A stretch of DNA of 64,000 nt from NCBI GenBank assembly GCA_028698335.1, contig JAQVDP010000012.1:62001-126000 (forward strand), read 5' to 3'. The DNA is from Nevskiales bacterium (lineage in GTDB: Bacteria; Pseudomonadota; Gammaproteobacteria; Nevskiales; Nevskiaceae). A program made the translations under genes and the position numbers. Below are positions 40,099 through 49,739 of this stretch, piece by piece; position 1 is the first letter of the stretch, and the number at the start of each line of letters is the position of its first letter. Below the pieces are notes generated by a model that saw nothing but the letters and a program-made list of their open reading frames with translations, had not been told where the DNA came from and searched no databases.

Positions 40099-40686
40099 GT
40101 GATTGTCATCGGACTGGTGATCTTCGGCAGCGCCGGCGCTGCCCTGGCCTGGATTGAAGATCGGATTCATCGACACACCCACTCGGCGCTGATCGCGGCG
40201 TGGGCAGAGTATTTCGCGCTGCCCCTGGGGCGCAGCTTCGCGCTGATGATCCTGATCGGCGTGAGTTACCCGGATCTGTTCGGCATCAGCGCCGCGCCGC
40301 CTCTGTTCGAACTGCTGTCCGCACACAAAGGTGGCCTCGACCGGATGATCACCGTGCTGTTCCTGACCGGACTCGCGCTACCCTCGCTGCCGGTTCTGCG
40401 CCGCATGCCGGGGCTCACCCTGCCCCTGCAGGGCATGGCCGGTGTCGCCCTGCTGTTCAGCTGGCTGGCCGGCGCGATGCAGATCGACGCGACATGGATC
40501 CCGAACCCGGCACAGCTTCTCCTGCTGGTCATCCTCAGCGGCCTGGGCGTGATCGCCGCGCGCCTGCTGGCGCTCTGCGTCAAGGAGCCGGTCGTGTGCC
40601 AGGACCTGCATGACCTGCTGCTGCTCTGGCTGCAGGCGCCCTTGATCCTGATCTACGCCCGCATGCTCGGCAGCCAGCTGTCGTAG
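40099..40686 (+). CDS. Inner-membrane protein, uncharacterised
   Basis: The 195-residue protein has about five hydrophobic segments and no recognised motif. It begins with GTG 40099 (VIVIGLVIFGSAGAAL), 73 bases after metF on the same strand. GGAAAACGAC upstream could serve as a weak ribosome site. The composition is that of a genuine membrane protein. It is convergent with the SirB-like gene. I cannot assign a function. Confidence 0.6.
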   Translation: MIVIGLVIFGSAGAALAWIEDRIHRHTHSALIAAWAEYFALPLGRSFALMILIGVSYPDLFGISAAPPLFELLSAHKGGLDRMITVLFLTGLALPSLPVLRRMPGLTLPLQGMAGVALLFSWLAGAMQIDATWIPNPAQLLLLVILSGLGVIAARLLALCVKEPVVCQDLHDLLLLWLQAPLILIYARMLGSQLS

Positions 40687-40710
40687 CCCACGACCCGGCG
40701 ACTGGAGCGC

Positions 40711-41106
40711 TCATTGCGGCAACAGCGCCCACCAGCCCCAGGGACTGTGTGTCAACGCCACGGAGACCATGAACGCGAAACTGAGCAGCGCGGCGACCAG
40801 CGCCAACCGTCTCTGTGTCGGCGTGCGTCCGCGCTTGAGCGCGATCGAACCGAAGACGACATACGCCACCAGGACCAGCAGCTTCACCGTCAGCCACGCG
40901 TGCACGAGCGGATACTGCCGGGTCAGCACCGCCAGGCCGATGGCGCTTCCCAGCAGCAGCGTATCGACGCCGTGCGGCAAGATCCGCCATACCCGCCACG
41001 CCGCAGCGGAGTGCCGCCCCAGCGTCAGCCACGCGCGGACCACGAACAGGCTGCCGCTGACGACAACGCAACCGACGTGGAGCGCCTTGAGGAACAGATA
41101 GCTCAT
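40711..41106 (-). CDS. SirB2-family membrane protein
   Basis: The 131-residue protein has four predicted helices and the SirB2-like pattern MSYLFLKALHVGCVVVSGSLF, HAWLTVKLLVLVAYVVFG and TPTQRRLALVAALLSFAFM. SirB family proteins are small inner-membrane proteins of unknown biochemical role, named from an early report on invasion-gene regulation in Salmonella. ATG 41106 fits family length. The frame stays open 20 codons further upstream. The start lies only seven bases from the putative start of the divergent TRIC-family gene. Confidence 0.8.
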   Translation of the reverse strand: MSYLFLKALHVGCVVVSGSLFVVRAWLTLGRHSAAAWRVWRILPHGVDTLLLGSAIGLAVLTRQYPLVHAWLTVKLLVLVAYVVFGSIALKRGRTPTQRRLALVAALLSFAFMVSVALTHSPWGWWALLPQ

Positions 41107-41112
41107 CGGCAC

Positions 41113-41814
41113 ATGATGGTGGCGCGCGCCGAAGACATCCACAATGCGGAGCGAAACGACTTTCACCCGCAGCCCGACTTGAACGCAACGCTCATCCTGC
41201 AGGCCCTCGATTTCGTCGGCGTCGCCGTGTTCGCCGTCTCCGGTGCGCTCGCAGCCGGCCGGCGATCGCTGGATCTTCTCGGCGTGGTCGTCATCGCCAT
41301 CGTCACCGCGGTAGGCGGCGGCACGATTCGCGACCTGCTACTCGATCGCAGCGCGTTCTGGATCACCGATCCACGCTATCTCGTCGTCATCATCGCCGCC
41401 GCCCTGGCAACCGTCGTCTATGCACGCGCGTTCAGGGTGCCGGAGCAGGCGCTGCAACTGGCGGACGCCGCAGGCCTGGCGCTGTTCTCAATCTCTGGGG
41501 CGCAGATCGCCGAGTCCGTCGGAACCGGCGGCCTGATCGCCGTCGTCATGGGAACGATCACGGGGGTATTCGGCGGCGTCCTGCGCGACGTCCTGTGCGC
41601 GGAAATCCCGATGATCCTCCGGCGCGGCAACATCTACGCGACCGCCGCCATTGCCGGGACCAGCACCTACGTCACCCTGCAAGGCCTCGGCATCGGCCGC
41701 GCCGGCGCAGCCGCGACGGGCATGGCCGTCATCGCCGCGTTGAGAATCGCGGCCATCCTGTGGAACCTTACGTTGCCGGTATTTTCTCTCAAGGGCCCCA
41801 ACGACCGATCATGA
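41113..41814 (+). CDS. Trimeric intracellular cation channel (TRIC/YadS-like) family protein
   Basis: The inner-membrane protein has seven helices arranged as two repeats of a conserved glycine-rich unit, VTAVGGGTIRDLLL and GTITGVFGGVLRDVL. These are the hallmark of the UPF0126/TRIC family of cation channels. ATG 41113 gives 233 residues. TTG 41179 (before NATLILQALDFVGVAVF) would give 211, closer to the family norm, and would leave room for a promoter between this gene and the divergent SirB2 gene. The true start is uncertain. Its stop overlaps the mtgA start by four bases. Confidence 0.8.
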   Translation: MMVARAEDIHNAERNDFHPQPDLNATLILQALDFVGVAVFAVSGALAAGRRSLDLLGVVVIAIVTAVGGGTIRDLLLDRSAFWITDPRYLVVIIAAALATVVYARAFRVPEQALQLADAAGLALFSISGAQIAESVGTGGLIAVVMGTITGVFGGVLRDVLCAEIPMILRRGNIYATAAIAGTSTYVTLQGLGIGRAGAAATGMAVIAALRIAAILWNLTLPVFSLKGPNDRS

Positions 41815-42881
41815 CCCGACGCCTCGAACCCTCTCTGAGCGGCAAACCGCCCCCGCCGCCGGCCTCATCGCCGCGTGCACCCAGGCGCCGCCCGCAACGA
41901 CCGACGCCGAAGCGCAGTCGAGGGCGCGTGCGACCGCGCGACATCGTCATCGGCTGCATCCTGGCCCTGTTCGGGCTGCCCTTGCTCACGATCCTGCTGC
42001 TGCGGTGGCTGCCGCCGCCGACCTCCGCATTCATGCTGCACAGCCCGGTCAAGCCGGTGCACTACCGCTGGGTCGCCCACGACGACATCTCGGACTGGAT
42101 GCGGCGTGCGGTCGTCGCCTCGGAGGACCAGCGTTTCAATGAGCATCACGGGTTCGACTTCAAGGCGATCGAGCAGGCTCTCCGCGAATACGGCGACGGC
42201 GAACCACTGCGGGGCGCCTCGACGATCAGCCAGCAGACGGCGAAGAACCTCTTCCTGTGGTCGGGTGGCGGGTTCCTGCGCAAGGGGGTCGAGGCGATGC
42301 TGACCGTATCCCTCGAGCTGATGTGGCCGAAGCGGCGCATCCTCGACGTCTATCTCAACATCGCCGAATTCGGCCCCGGAATCTTCGGGGTCGAAGCCGC
42401 GGCACACTGGTGCTGCGGCAAATCCGCGGCCAGTCTGACCCCATCCGAGGCTGCCCGGCTGGCCGCCGTCCTGCCGAGCCCACGCCGATGGGACGCCCGC
42501 GACCCCGGCAGCTACGTGCGGACCCGAAGCCGCTGGATTCTTGAGCAAATGGGCGCGGTCCCCCGGCATGCACAGCCGGAGATCGGCACACCGGACCCCG
42601 AACACCCCGCGACCGCGCTGGGCGCCGACACACCGCCCGCGACACCCCCGGAACAGCCTGCCGAGCTCATCGACCAGACGCTTTCCGCCGCGGCACCCGA
42701 TGAGGCGCCGACCGAGAATGCCCCGACCGATGCCCAGAAGCCGGAGCCGGCGCCGGAGCCGGCCGATCCGCAGACCGCAACCGCCGACTCCGAAGCGGCC
42801 CAGACAGTGCAAGAACCGGTCGAAAACGCACCCGAAGAGCCTGCCCACGACACCCCGGAGCCGACCCCGGTTCAACTTTAA
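41811..42881 (+). CDS. mtgA: Monofunctional biosynthetic peptidoglycan transglycosylase with long acidic tail
   Basis: The 356-residue enzyme polymerises glycan strands from lipid II. A basic, Pro-rich cytoplasmic segment (1-44) precedes one membrane helix (about 46-66). The GT51 domain follows with catalytic E105 in ASEDQRFNEHHGFD, then RGASTISQQTAKNLFLW and KRRILDVYLNIAEFG. The last 115 or so residues (from about 240) are a Pro/Ala/Glu/Thr-rich, acidic, low-complexity tail not found in ordinary MtgA (about 240 residues). ATG 41811 overlaps the TRIC gene stop (ATGA). Confidence 0.93.
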   Translation: MTRRLEPSLSGKPPPPPASSPRAPRRRPQRPTPKRSRGRVRPRDIVIGCILALFGLPLLTILLLRWLPPPTSAFMLHSPVKPVHYRWVAHDDISDWMRRAVVASEDQRFNEHHGFDFKAIEQALREYGDGEPLRGASTISQQTAKNLFLWSGGGFLRKGVEAMLTVSLELMWPKRRILDVYLNIAEFGPGIFGVEAAAHWCCGKSAASLTPSEAARLAAVLPSPRRWDARDPGSYVRTRSRWILEQMGAVPRHAQPEIGTPDPEHPATALGADTPPATPPEQPAELIDQTLSAAAPDEAPTENAPTDAQKPEPAPEPADPQTATADSEAAQTVQEPVENAPEEPAHDTPEPTPVQL

Positions 42882-43216
42882 GTTTTCGGTCTAACTCCAT
42901 ATTTAAAAGAGAAAAGATCGAGTTGCTCACAAAACCTGTGGATATCTTTGTGTGCAATTGTGGGAGCATCTCGCAAAACCCGCGCGGTGACGGCGTTTTC
43001 TGCCATTGGGCGAGAATCTAACCAACTCGATTAGTGCTTTAAAATCATGCATATGGAAAAACGCCACCGGAATCTGACACAAATGTGTCGCTGCCCCGCC
43101 ACACCCACGGCAAGCGCACCGTCGTTGTGCATAACCGCTGCGGCGCGATCAGATCATGGCCTGAATTGTCAAGCCGGTTGACCCCTCATCTTCAAGTAGA
43201 CCACCCCCCCCGCCAG
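42882..43216. other. AT-richer intergenic stretch between mtgA and thiD
   Basis: About 335 bases have no convincing gene. The first half is noticeably AT-richer than its surroundings (TATTTAAAAGAGAAAAG). A TTTAAAAT near 43032 could be a -10 region for thiD. A 42-codon frame from ATG 43052 has no ribosome site. thiD presumably has its promoter here. I saw no THI-box riboswitch, which might have been expected before a thiamin gene. Confidence 0.4.
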
Positions 43217-43996
43217 ATGCCCGCCTCCCCCTTGCCCGACCGCCCCCTGGTCCTGTGTATTTCCGGTCACGACCCCGGCGGCGGCGCCGGCATTCAGGCG
43301 GACATTGAAGCCGTCGCCGCACAGGGTGGCCGCGCACTGAGCATCATCACGGCCCTGACCGTCCAGGACACCCGTGATGTCGCGCGCGTCGACGACGTCG
43401 ACGCGCGCCTGATCGAGCGCCAACTCGACTGCCTGCTCGCCGATAGCCGCCCGGCTGCGATCAAGCTGGGACTGCTTGGCTCGGCCGACCAGGCCGGCGT
43501 GATCGCCGCGGCAATCGAGCGAACCGGAGCGTCAGTCGTGATCGATCCGGTGCTGCGGGCTGGCGGGGGATCGTCGCTGTCGAGTGCGGCGACCACCCGT
43601 GCCCTGCTGGACCAGCTGTTCCCCCTCGCCGACGTCATCACCCCCAACGCGGCCGAGGCCCGCATCCTGAGTGGCTGCGGAACCCGGGACGCAGGCGCAA
43701 CCGCCCTGCTCGGGACCGGATGCCGCAACGTGCTGGTCACCGGCGGCGATGAGCCGGGGCCATCGGTCGAGAACACCTGGTACCGTCACGACACCGAACC
43801 CGGCCGCTACACCTGGCCTCGCCTGGCCGGCGGATTCCATGGCGCCGGGTGCACCCTGGCTGCCGCGCTGGCCGCCCGCCTCGCGCTCGGCGAGACGATG
43901 GCCGACGCCCTGCGCGAGGCACAGCGCTACACCCATGCCGCCCTCGCGAGCGCGGTCGCGACCGGCCGCGGCCGGCTCATTCCCGGACGGTACTGA
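43217..43996 (+). CDS. thiD: Hydroxymethylpyrimidine/phosphomethylpyrimidine kinase
   Basis: The 259-residue ribokinase-fold enzyme phosphorylates the pyrimidine precursor of thiamin twice. It shows SGHDPGGGAGIQADI at the N-terminus, LTVQDT, IDPVLRAGGG, PNAAEA and a C-terminal FHGAGCTLAAALAA with the anion-hole glycines. ATG 43217 matches the family start. The ribosome site is poor, and the upstream frame is non-coding in character. thiE starts on the last base of its stop codon (TGATG), so the two are coupled. Confidence 0.93.
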   Translation: MPASPLPDRPLVLCISGHDPGGGAGIQADIEAVAAQGGRALSIITALTVQDTRDVARVDDVDARLIERQLDCLLADSRPAAIKLGLLGSADQAGVIAAAIERTGASVVIDPVLRAGGGSSLSSAATTRALLDQLFPLADVITPNAAEARILSGCGTRDAGATALLGTGCRNVLVTGGDEPGPSVENTWYRHDTEPGRYTWPRLAGGFHGAGCTLAAALAARLALGETMADALREAQRYTHAALASAVATGRGRLIPGRY

Positions 43997-44652
43997 TGCC
44001 CCGCTTCAATCCACCTCTGCGGGGCATTCTCGCGATCACCTCCGAAGCCGCGGTCGCATCACCCGAACGCCTGCTGGCGCAGGCCCGCTCCGCCCTCGCC
44101 GGCGGGGCGGCGATCCTGCAGTATCGCGACAAGTGGAACGGCGACGCCATCAAGGCCCGCAACGCCGCGCAGCTCGCCGAACTGTGCCGGGACTTCGCGG
44201 CGCATCTGATGATCAACGACGACCCCGCCCTCGCGCGAAGCGCCGCCGCGGCGGGCGTTCATGTCGGCGCCGATGACGTCGACGTCGCCGCGGCTCGCCG
44301 CATCGTCGGGGACCGGGCCATCGTCGGCGCCACCTGCGGCGACTCACTGCTGCGGGCGCAGCGTGCCGTGGAACAGGGTGCCGACTACGTCGCCTTCGGT
44401 CGCCTGTTTCCGTCCAGGACCAAACCGCTGGCACCACCGGCACACCTGGCGACCCTTGCGGGCGCCCGGACATTGCCCGCGGCGATCTGCGCCATCGGCG
44501 GAATCACCCCCGCGCACGTGGCGACGGTCGTCGCGGCCGGAGCCGATCTCGTCGCCGTCGTCGATGGCATCTTCGGGGCCGACGACATCGAGGCGGCGAC
44601 CCGCGCCTATGTCGCAGCATTCAACGCAGCGGACACACGAGGGCGGCGGTGA
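43996..44652 (+). CDS. thiE: Thiamin-phosphate synthase
   Basis: The 218-residue TIM-barrel enzyme couples the pyrimidine diphosphate to thiazole phosphate to make thiamin phosphate. Visible elements are LQYRDKW (pyrimidine/PPi loop), LMINDDPALA, AGVHVGADD, VGATCGDS, YVAFGRLFPSRTKP and AICAIGGITP. Family enzymes usually read FPTxTK where this one has FPSRTK. It follows thiD with a one-base overlap. hemL follows 84 bases later. This thiD-thiE-hemL order is common in gammaproteobacteria. Confidence 0.93.
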   Translation: MPRFNPPLRGILAITSEAAVASPERLLAQARSALAGGAAILQYRDKWNGDAIKARNAAQLAELCRDFAAHLMINDDPALARSAAAAGVHVGADDVDVAAARRIVGDRAIVGATCGDSLLRAQRAVEQGADYVAFGRLFPSRTKPLAPPAHLATLAGARTLPAAICAIGGITPAHVATVVAAGADLVAVVDGIFGADDIEAATRAYVAAFNAADTRGRR

Positions 44653-44736
44653 ATCCCGTACAATCGCGCGGCGGCGGCGCGCTCGCTCCAAAAACAATGC
44701 GCGCCCTGGCATTGCCACGATTCACAAGGTGACCTG

Positions 44737-46020
44737 ATGACCCGCTCCGAAACCCTCTTCGCACGCGCCCAGAAAACGATTCCGGGCGGCGTCAATTCTC
44801 CGGTCAGGGCGTTCAAGGCGGTTGGCGGCACGCCCCGGTTCATCGCCGGCGCCCAGGGCGCCTGGGTCACCGACGCGGACGGCAATCGCTACATCGACTA
44901 CGTCGGCTCATGGGGACCGATGATCCTCGGCCACCAGCATCCCGACGTCACCGCCGCGATTCTCGCGCAGGCGCAGATCGGCGTGTCGTATGGCGCACCG
45001 ACCGAACTCGAAATCGAGATGGCGGAACTGCTGTGCGGCCGCGTACCCGGCATGGACATGGTCCGCATGTGCAACAGCGGCACCGAAGCGACGATGTCGG
45101 CCCTGCGCCTGGCGCGCGGCGCGACCGGCCGCAGCGGCATCATCAAGTTCGAGGGCTGCTATCACGGCCACGGCGACTCGCTGCTGGTCAAGGCCGGCTC
45201 CGGTCTGCTGACCTTCGGCGTACCGACGTCCCCGGGCGTACCGGCCGAACTGGCCAAGCACACGCTGACCGCACAATTCAACGACCTTGCGTCGGTTGCC
45301 GCGCTGTTCGACGCCCACCCCGGCGAGATCGCCGCACTCATCGTCGAGCCGGTCGCCGGCAACATGAATTGCATCCCGCCGGTCCCCGGCTTTCTCGAAG
45401 GACTGCGCGATCTGTGCACGCGGCATGGCGCGCTGCTGATCTTCGACGAAGTCATGACCGGCTTCCGCGTCGGGCCGCAAGGCGCCAGCGGCCGTTTCGG
45501 CGTCACCCCCGACCTGACCACGCTGGGCAAGATCATCGGCGGCGGCCTCCCGGTCGGCGCATTCGGCGGGCGCCGCGAGATCATGGAACAGCTCGCCCCC
45601 ACCGGGCCGGTCTATCAGGCCGGCACGCTGTCGGGCAATCCGCTGGCGATGGCGGCCGGACTGGCGCTGCTGCGTCGCCTTGACGACGCCGCGCTGTACC
45701 AGCGCCTCGAGCAGACCACCACGGCACTGCTCGACGGCCTGCGACAGGCCGCACAAACCCGCGGCATTGCCCTGCAGACCCACCAGGTGGGCAGCATGTT
45801 CGGTCTGTTCTTCAGCGCCTCGGACTCGATCACGACCTTTGCCGACGTCATGGCCTGCGACAGCGACGCCTTCAAGCATTTCTTCCACGCGATGCTCGAG
45901 CGGGGGGTCTATCTGGCTCCGTCCGCATTCGAGGCAGGCTTCGTGTCCGCCGCTCACGGCGAGGACGAGATCCGCCGGACACTGGCGGCCGCAGACGAGG
46001 CGTTTGCCGCCGCTGCATGA
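44737..46020 (+). CDS. hemL: Glutamate-1-semialdehyde 2,1-aminomutase
   Basis: The 427-residue PLP enzyme makes 5-aminolevulinate in the C5 heme pathway. It has [56 protein letters not shown] and the PLP-lysine K265 in [16 protein letters not shown]. Length and numbering agree with E. coli HemL. AAGGTGACCTG precedes the ATG. The membrane protein gene downstream overlaps its stop by four bases. Heme supply fits the large heme-copper oxidase locus further along. Confidence 0.98.
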   Translation: MTRSETLFARAQKTIPGGVNSPVRAFKAVGGTPRFIAGAQGAWVTDADGNRYIDYVGSWGPMILGHQHPDVTAAILAQAQIGVSYGAPTELEIEMAELLCGRVPGMDMVRMCNSGTEATMSALRLARGATGRSGIIKFEGCYHGHGDSLLVKAGSGLLTFGVPTSPGVPAELAKHTLTAQFNDLASVAALFDAHPGEIAALIVEPVAGNMNCIPPVPGFLEGLRDLCTRHGALLIFDEVMTGFRVGPQGASGRFGVTPDLTTLGKIIGGGLPVGAFGGRREIMEQLAPTGPVYQAGTLSGNPLAMAAGLALLRRLDDAALYQRLEQTTTALLDGLRQAAQTRGIALQTHQVGSMFGLFFSASDSITTFADVMACDSDAFKHFFHAMLERGVYLAPSAFEAGFVSAAHGEDEIRRTLAAADEAFAAAA

Positions 46021-48002
46021 TCGAAACGCTCCAGAGTTCACTGGAGTGGATCAACGCCCATCCGCACTGGGCGCTGTTGCTGCTGCTCGTCGTTTCGCTG
46101 CTCGACTCGATCTTCATCGTCGGCATGTTCGTCCCCGCCGGCGTGGCGCTGTTCGCCGGCGGCGCGTTGGTCGCACTGGGCTCGATCGAGCTGTGGCAGG
46201 CCATCGTGCTGGCAACCGGGGGCGCGGTCGCCGGTGACACCCTGAGCTACTGGCTGGGCCGCCACTACGGCGAGCGCCTGTTCGCAACCCGCTTCCTGGG
46301 GCGGCATCCCGACATCGTCGTCAACGGTCGCCAGTTCCTGTGCCGCTACGGCGCCTTCAGCATCGCGCTGGCCCGCTTTCTCGGCCCGATGCGCGCCATC
46401 GTGCCGGCGTTGTCCGGCGCAGCAGGCCTGCGGCTGGCAACCTTTGTCGTCGCCGATGTCGCCTCGGCCACGCTGTGGGCTTTCGTCTTCGTGCTGCCCG
46501 GCGTGGTGTTCGGCGCATCGCTGGGGCTCGCGGCGGAAGTCGCCGGGAGGCTGGCGCTGCTGCTGCTGGGATTGCTGATCGTGTTGGCGGCGGCCGTGTG
46601 GCTGACGGTCCTGAGTATCCGGGTCATCCAGAACCACGCCGAGGCGTGGATCGTACGCATGCTCGATTGGAGCCGGCGCCATCGCCGCCTCGGCAAATTC
46701 GGGATGGCGCTGGCGGATCCGATGCAGCCGGAGACCCCGGTGCTCGCGATCCTGGCGACCCTGTTGCTCGCGATCAGCGGGGTCTGGCTCTGGCTGTTCG
46801 CCGGACCGACGCTGCACCCATACCCGTGGGCTCTGGACGCGGCGGTGTTCCAGTCGATGCGGGATCTGCACACGCCCTGGGGGCTGGCTCTGGCCCAGCG
46901 CATCCTGCAGATCGGGCAATGGAGCGTGTACGGCCCGGTCGCACTGGTCACCTTCGCGTGCCTGGCCGGCCTGCGCAAACCCCGCGCCGCCGCCCACTGG
47001 CTCGCCGCCCTCGGCTTCGGCGCGCTGCTGTCGCTCGGACTCTACGCAATCCCGACCCTGCCAGCGCCACACGTCTTCTTTCACACCCCGCCGCCGGCTC
47101 GCTTCAGTGAACGGGATCTGGTGCTGGCAACGGTGGTCTACGCCTTCCTTCCGGTGCTGCTGACCACCGGCCGCGATTCGGCGGCCCGCTTCACATTCTA
47201 TGGCGCCAGCACGGTGATTCTGCTGCTGATCGTGCTGGCCCGCCTCTACCTGGGCGCGCAGTGGTTCAGCCTGGCGTTGTATTCCACCTTCGTCGGCCTG
47301 CTATGGGCGGCGCTGCTCGCCCTGGGCTATCGCCGCCACCGCCCGGAGCGGATCGAGACCGCCAAGGTCCTGACCCCGGTGATGATCGCCTTCGTCGGCG
47401 GCTGCCTGTTCGTCGTCAGCCGACCCTATCCGGTGCCCGTCAGCATCAGCGCCACCGAGCCTACACTGACACTCGAACAATGGCGCATCGAAGGATGGCA
47501 TCACCTGCCGCGTCAACGCATCGACATCGCCGGCCGCGACAAGCAACCACTGCAGTTGCAATGGGCCGGGGATCTCGCCGACATCCGCACGGCGCTGCAA
47601 GCGGCCGACTGGACGGCGCTGCCACCGCTGTCCGGCGGTAACGTCCTGCGCTGGCTGACCGACGCATCCGGCGTCGCCGATCTGCCGGTGCTTCCGCAGG
47701 TCCATGCGGGACATAACCCGAGTCTCAGCGCCCGACGCGTCATCGGCGCAGAAGAGGAAGACCTGTTGCGCCTGTGGCCGGCCGGTGCGCGACTGGCGGA
47801 TGGCCGGCCGATCTGGGTTGGCTCGATCACCCGTCTGCAGGCACAGACGCTCTACCGGCTGCTGACCTACCCGGCTGCCGCCCCGATGGCGGTCGACGTC
47901 GATGCCGCTCTGGCCGGCCTTGCCGCCGCTGGCGAACTCCGTATCGAAAACCGCGATACGGTCCGCCTGATATTCTCGGCCCCACCCCGCTCGAACGACT
48001 GA
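46017..48002 (+). CDS. DedA / PAP2-like / LssY C-terminal fusion membrane protein
   Basis: The 661-residue protein has an N-terminal DedA (SNARE-associated/VTT) domain (about 1-190) with [27 protein letters not shown] and [20 protein letters not shown]2-phosphatase-like membrane region follows (about 245-450), then a soluble LssY C-terminal domain (about 480-650). DedA proteins move lipid carriers or maintain membrane physiology, and PAP2 enzymes dephosphorylate lipid pyrophosphates. The PAP2 catalytic motifs look eroded: no PSGH is seen, and the third motif reads [15 protein letters not shown] without the histidine and aspartate. It overlaps the hemL stop (ATGA). Confidence 0.82.
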   Translation: MIETLQSSLEWINAHPHWALLLLLVVSLLDSIFIVGMFVPAGVALFAGGALVALGSIELWQAIVLATGGAVAGDTLSYWLGRHYGERLFATRFLGRHPDIVVNGRQFLCRYGAFSIALARFLGPMRAIVPALSGAAGLRLATFVVADVASATLWAFVFVLPGVVFGASLGLAAEVAGRLALLLLGLLIVLAAAVWLTVLSIRVIQNHAEAWIVRMLDWSRRHRRLGKFGMALADPMQPETPVLAILATLLLAISGVWLWLFAGPTLHPYPWALDAAVFQSMRDLHTPWGLALAQRILQIGQWSVYGPVALVTFACLAGLRKPRAAAHWLAALGFGALLSLGLYAIPTLPAPHVFFHTPPPARFSERDLVLATVVYAFLPVLLTTGRDSAARFTFYGASTVILLLIVLARLYLGAQWFSLALYSTFVGLLWAALLALGYRRHRPERIETAKVLTPVMIAFVGGCLFVVSRPYPVPVSISATEPTLTLEQWRIEGWHHLPRQRIDIAGRDKQPLQLQWAGDLADIRTALQAADWTALPPLSGGNVLRWLTDASGVADLPVLPQVHAGHNPSLSARRVIGAEEEDLLRLWPAGARLADGRPIWVGSITRLQAQTLYRLLTYPAAAPMAVDVDAALAGLAAAGELRIENRDTVRLIFSAPPRSND

Positions 48003-48017
48003 ATCCGTCCCGCTGCC

Positions 48018-48941
48018 ATGTCCAACCCCGGAATCGTTACGCGCCTGCGCGCTCGCCTCAACAAGGGCGACTCCTGGCTGACCCGCGACATCTCCACGCT
48101 GTTCAGCAACGAACGCCTCGACGACGACGCCCTGGAGGAGATCGAAACCCGGCTGCTCATGGCCGACGCCGGCGTCGAGGCAACCGACTGGTTGATGGAG
48201 CGGCTGCGCGCCGCCATCGCCGCGGGCCGCATCCGCAACGCCGAACAGTTGCGCAAAGTCCTCAAGGACGCGCTGGTCGAGTTGCTCGCCCCGGTCAGCA
48301 AACCACTGCAGATTCCCGAATTCATCCGCCCGTACATCCTCTTCGCCGTCGGGGTCAACGGCGTCGGCAAGACGACAACCATCGGCAAGCTGGCGATGCG
48401 CTTCAAGCGCGACGGGCACAGCGTCCTGCTCGCCGCTGGCGACACCTTCCGCGCCGCCGCCGTCGAGCAGCTGCAGACCTGGGCACAGCGCGCGGACGTT
48501 CCCTGCCTGTCCCAGGGCGAAGGCGCCGACTCGGCCAGCGTCATCTACGACGCGGTGCAGTCGGCCAAGAGTCGCGGCATCGACATCGTCATCGCGGACA
48601 CCGCCGGGCGCTTGCATACACAGGCACACCTGATGGAGGAGCTGCGCAAGATCAAGCGGGTGGTTCAGAAGCACGACCCGTACGCCCCGCACGAAGTGCT
48701 GCTCGTCGTCGACGCCACCACCGGCGGCAACGCGTTGATCCAGGCGCTGCAATTTCACGAGGCCGTCGGCCTAACCGGCATTGCGGTCACCAAGTTGGAC
48801 GGCACCGCCAAGGGCGGTATTCTGCTCGCAATCGCCCGGCGTCTGGCGCTGCCGGTCCGCTACATCGGGATCGGAGAAGCGGTGGACGACCTGCAACCAT
48901 TCGATGCCGAGGCTTTCGCTGAAGCGCTGATCGGGGAGTGA
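48018..48941 (+). CDS. ftsY: Signal recognition particle receptor FtsY
   Basis: The 307-residue GTPase docks ribosome-SRP complexes at the membrane. The helical N domain (about 1-90) is followed by the G domain with GVNGVGKTTTIGKLA, GDTFRAAAVEQL, IADTAGRLHTQ, TKLDGTAKGG and the closing GIGEAVDDLQPFD. The acidic A domain seen in E. coli FtsY is missing, so this is the short form, starting directly with the NG domain. ftsE follows 81 bases later, part of the conserved ftsY-ftsE-ftsX-rpoH order. Confidence 0.97.
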   Translation: MSNPGIVTRLRARLNKGDSWLTRDISTLFSNERLDDDALEEIETRLLMADAGVEATDWLMERLRAAIAAGRIRNAEQLRKVLKDALVELLAPVSKPLQIPEFIRPYILFAVGVNGVGKTTTIGKLAMRFKRDGHSVLLAAGDTFRAAAVEQLQTWAQRADVPCLSQGEGADSASVIYDAVQSAKSRGIDIVIADTAGRLHTQAHLMEELRKIKRVVQKHDPYAPHEVLLVVDATTGGNALIQALQFHEAVGLTGIAVTKLDGTAKGGILLAIARRLALPVRYIGIGEAVDDLQPFDAEAFAEALIGE

Positions 48942-49022
48942 GCACGTGAACTGCGCTTCGTCCCGCGCCCGCCCGCGCCGGCTGGACCGACGCTCCCGGA
49001 ACCCGCACCTGTCCGCTTCGCC

Positions 49023-49739
49023 ATGAACGAGCTGATTCGCTTCGACCAGGTCAGTTACCGCTATCCGGGCGGGCAGGACGTCCTGTCCGACGTCAGCTTC
49101 AGCATCGCCCAGGGCGAAATGGTCTATGTCACCGGCCCCAGCGGCGCCGGCAAGACGACGCTGCTGCGGCTGATCGCATTGCTGTGCCGGGCGACCCGGG
49201 GGCAGGTCGTGGTGATGGGGCAGAACCTGTCGGTGCTCAAGCCTCGCCGGATTCCGGAATTCCGTCAGCGCATCGGTCTGGTGTTCCAGAACTTCAATCT
49301 GCTGTACGACCGCACCGTGTTCGACAACGTCGCGCTGCCGCTGGTGATTCGCGGCTATACCTACGCCGACATCGGTCGCCGCGTTCGCGCTGCGCTCGAT
49401 GCGGTCGGTCTGCTGGGCAAGGAACGGGCGCTGCCGCTGACACTCTCGGGCGGTGAGCAGCAGCGCGTCGGCATCGCGCGCGCCATCGTGACCAAACCGG
49501 CGCTGATCCTCGCCGACGAACCCACCGGCAACCTCGATCCGGAGATGGCCCTGGAGGTCATGCGCGGTTTCCAGCGTTTCAACGAAGCCGGCGTCACCGT
49601 GATGATCGCAACCCATGCCATCGACCTGATCGAGGCGATTCCACAGCGGAACATCCATCTCGAGCACGGCCACGTGACCGACAAGCGGCCCACGGCCGCC
49701 TCGCAGCTCCGGGAGCACATGCACCATGGCCTTGGTTGA
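49023..49739 (+). CDS. ftsE: Cell division ATP-binding protein FtsE
   Basis: The 238-residue ABC ATPase has Walker A GPSGAGKTTLLR, Q-loop LVFQNFN, signature LSGGEQQRVGIARAI, and Walker B with D-loop LILADEPTGNLD. With FtsX it forms a divisome complex that activates periplasmic peptidoglycan hydrolases rather than transporting a solute. ftsX starts inside its last codons (14-base overlap), so the subunits are made together. Confidence 0.97.
   Translation: MNELIRFDQVSYRYPGGQDVLSDVSFSIAQGEMVYVTGPSGAGKTTLLRLIALLCRATRGQVVVMGQNLSVLKPRRIPEFRQRIGLVFQNFNLLYDRTVFDNVALPLVIRGYTYADIGRRVRAALDAVGLLGKERALPLTLSGGEQQRVGIARAIVTKPALILADEPTGNLDPEMALEVMRGFQRFNEAGVTVMIATHAIDLIEAIPQRNIHLEHGHVTDKRPTAASQLREHMHHGLG

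Noticed and set aside
43052-43180. 42-codon frame (MEKRHRN...) between mtgA and thiD
   Set aside because: No ribosome site, no hydrophobic or domain pattern, and it ends within the region expected to hold the thiD promoter.
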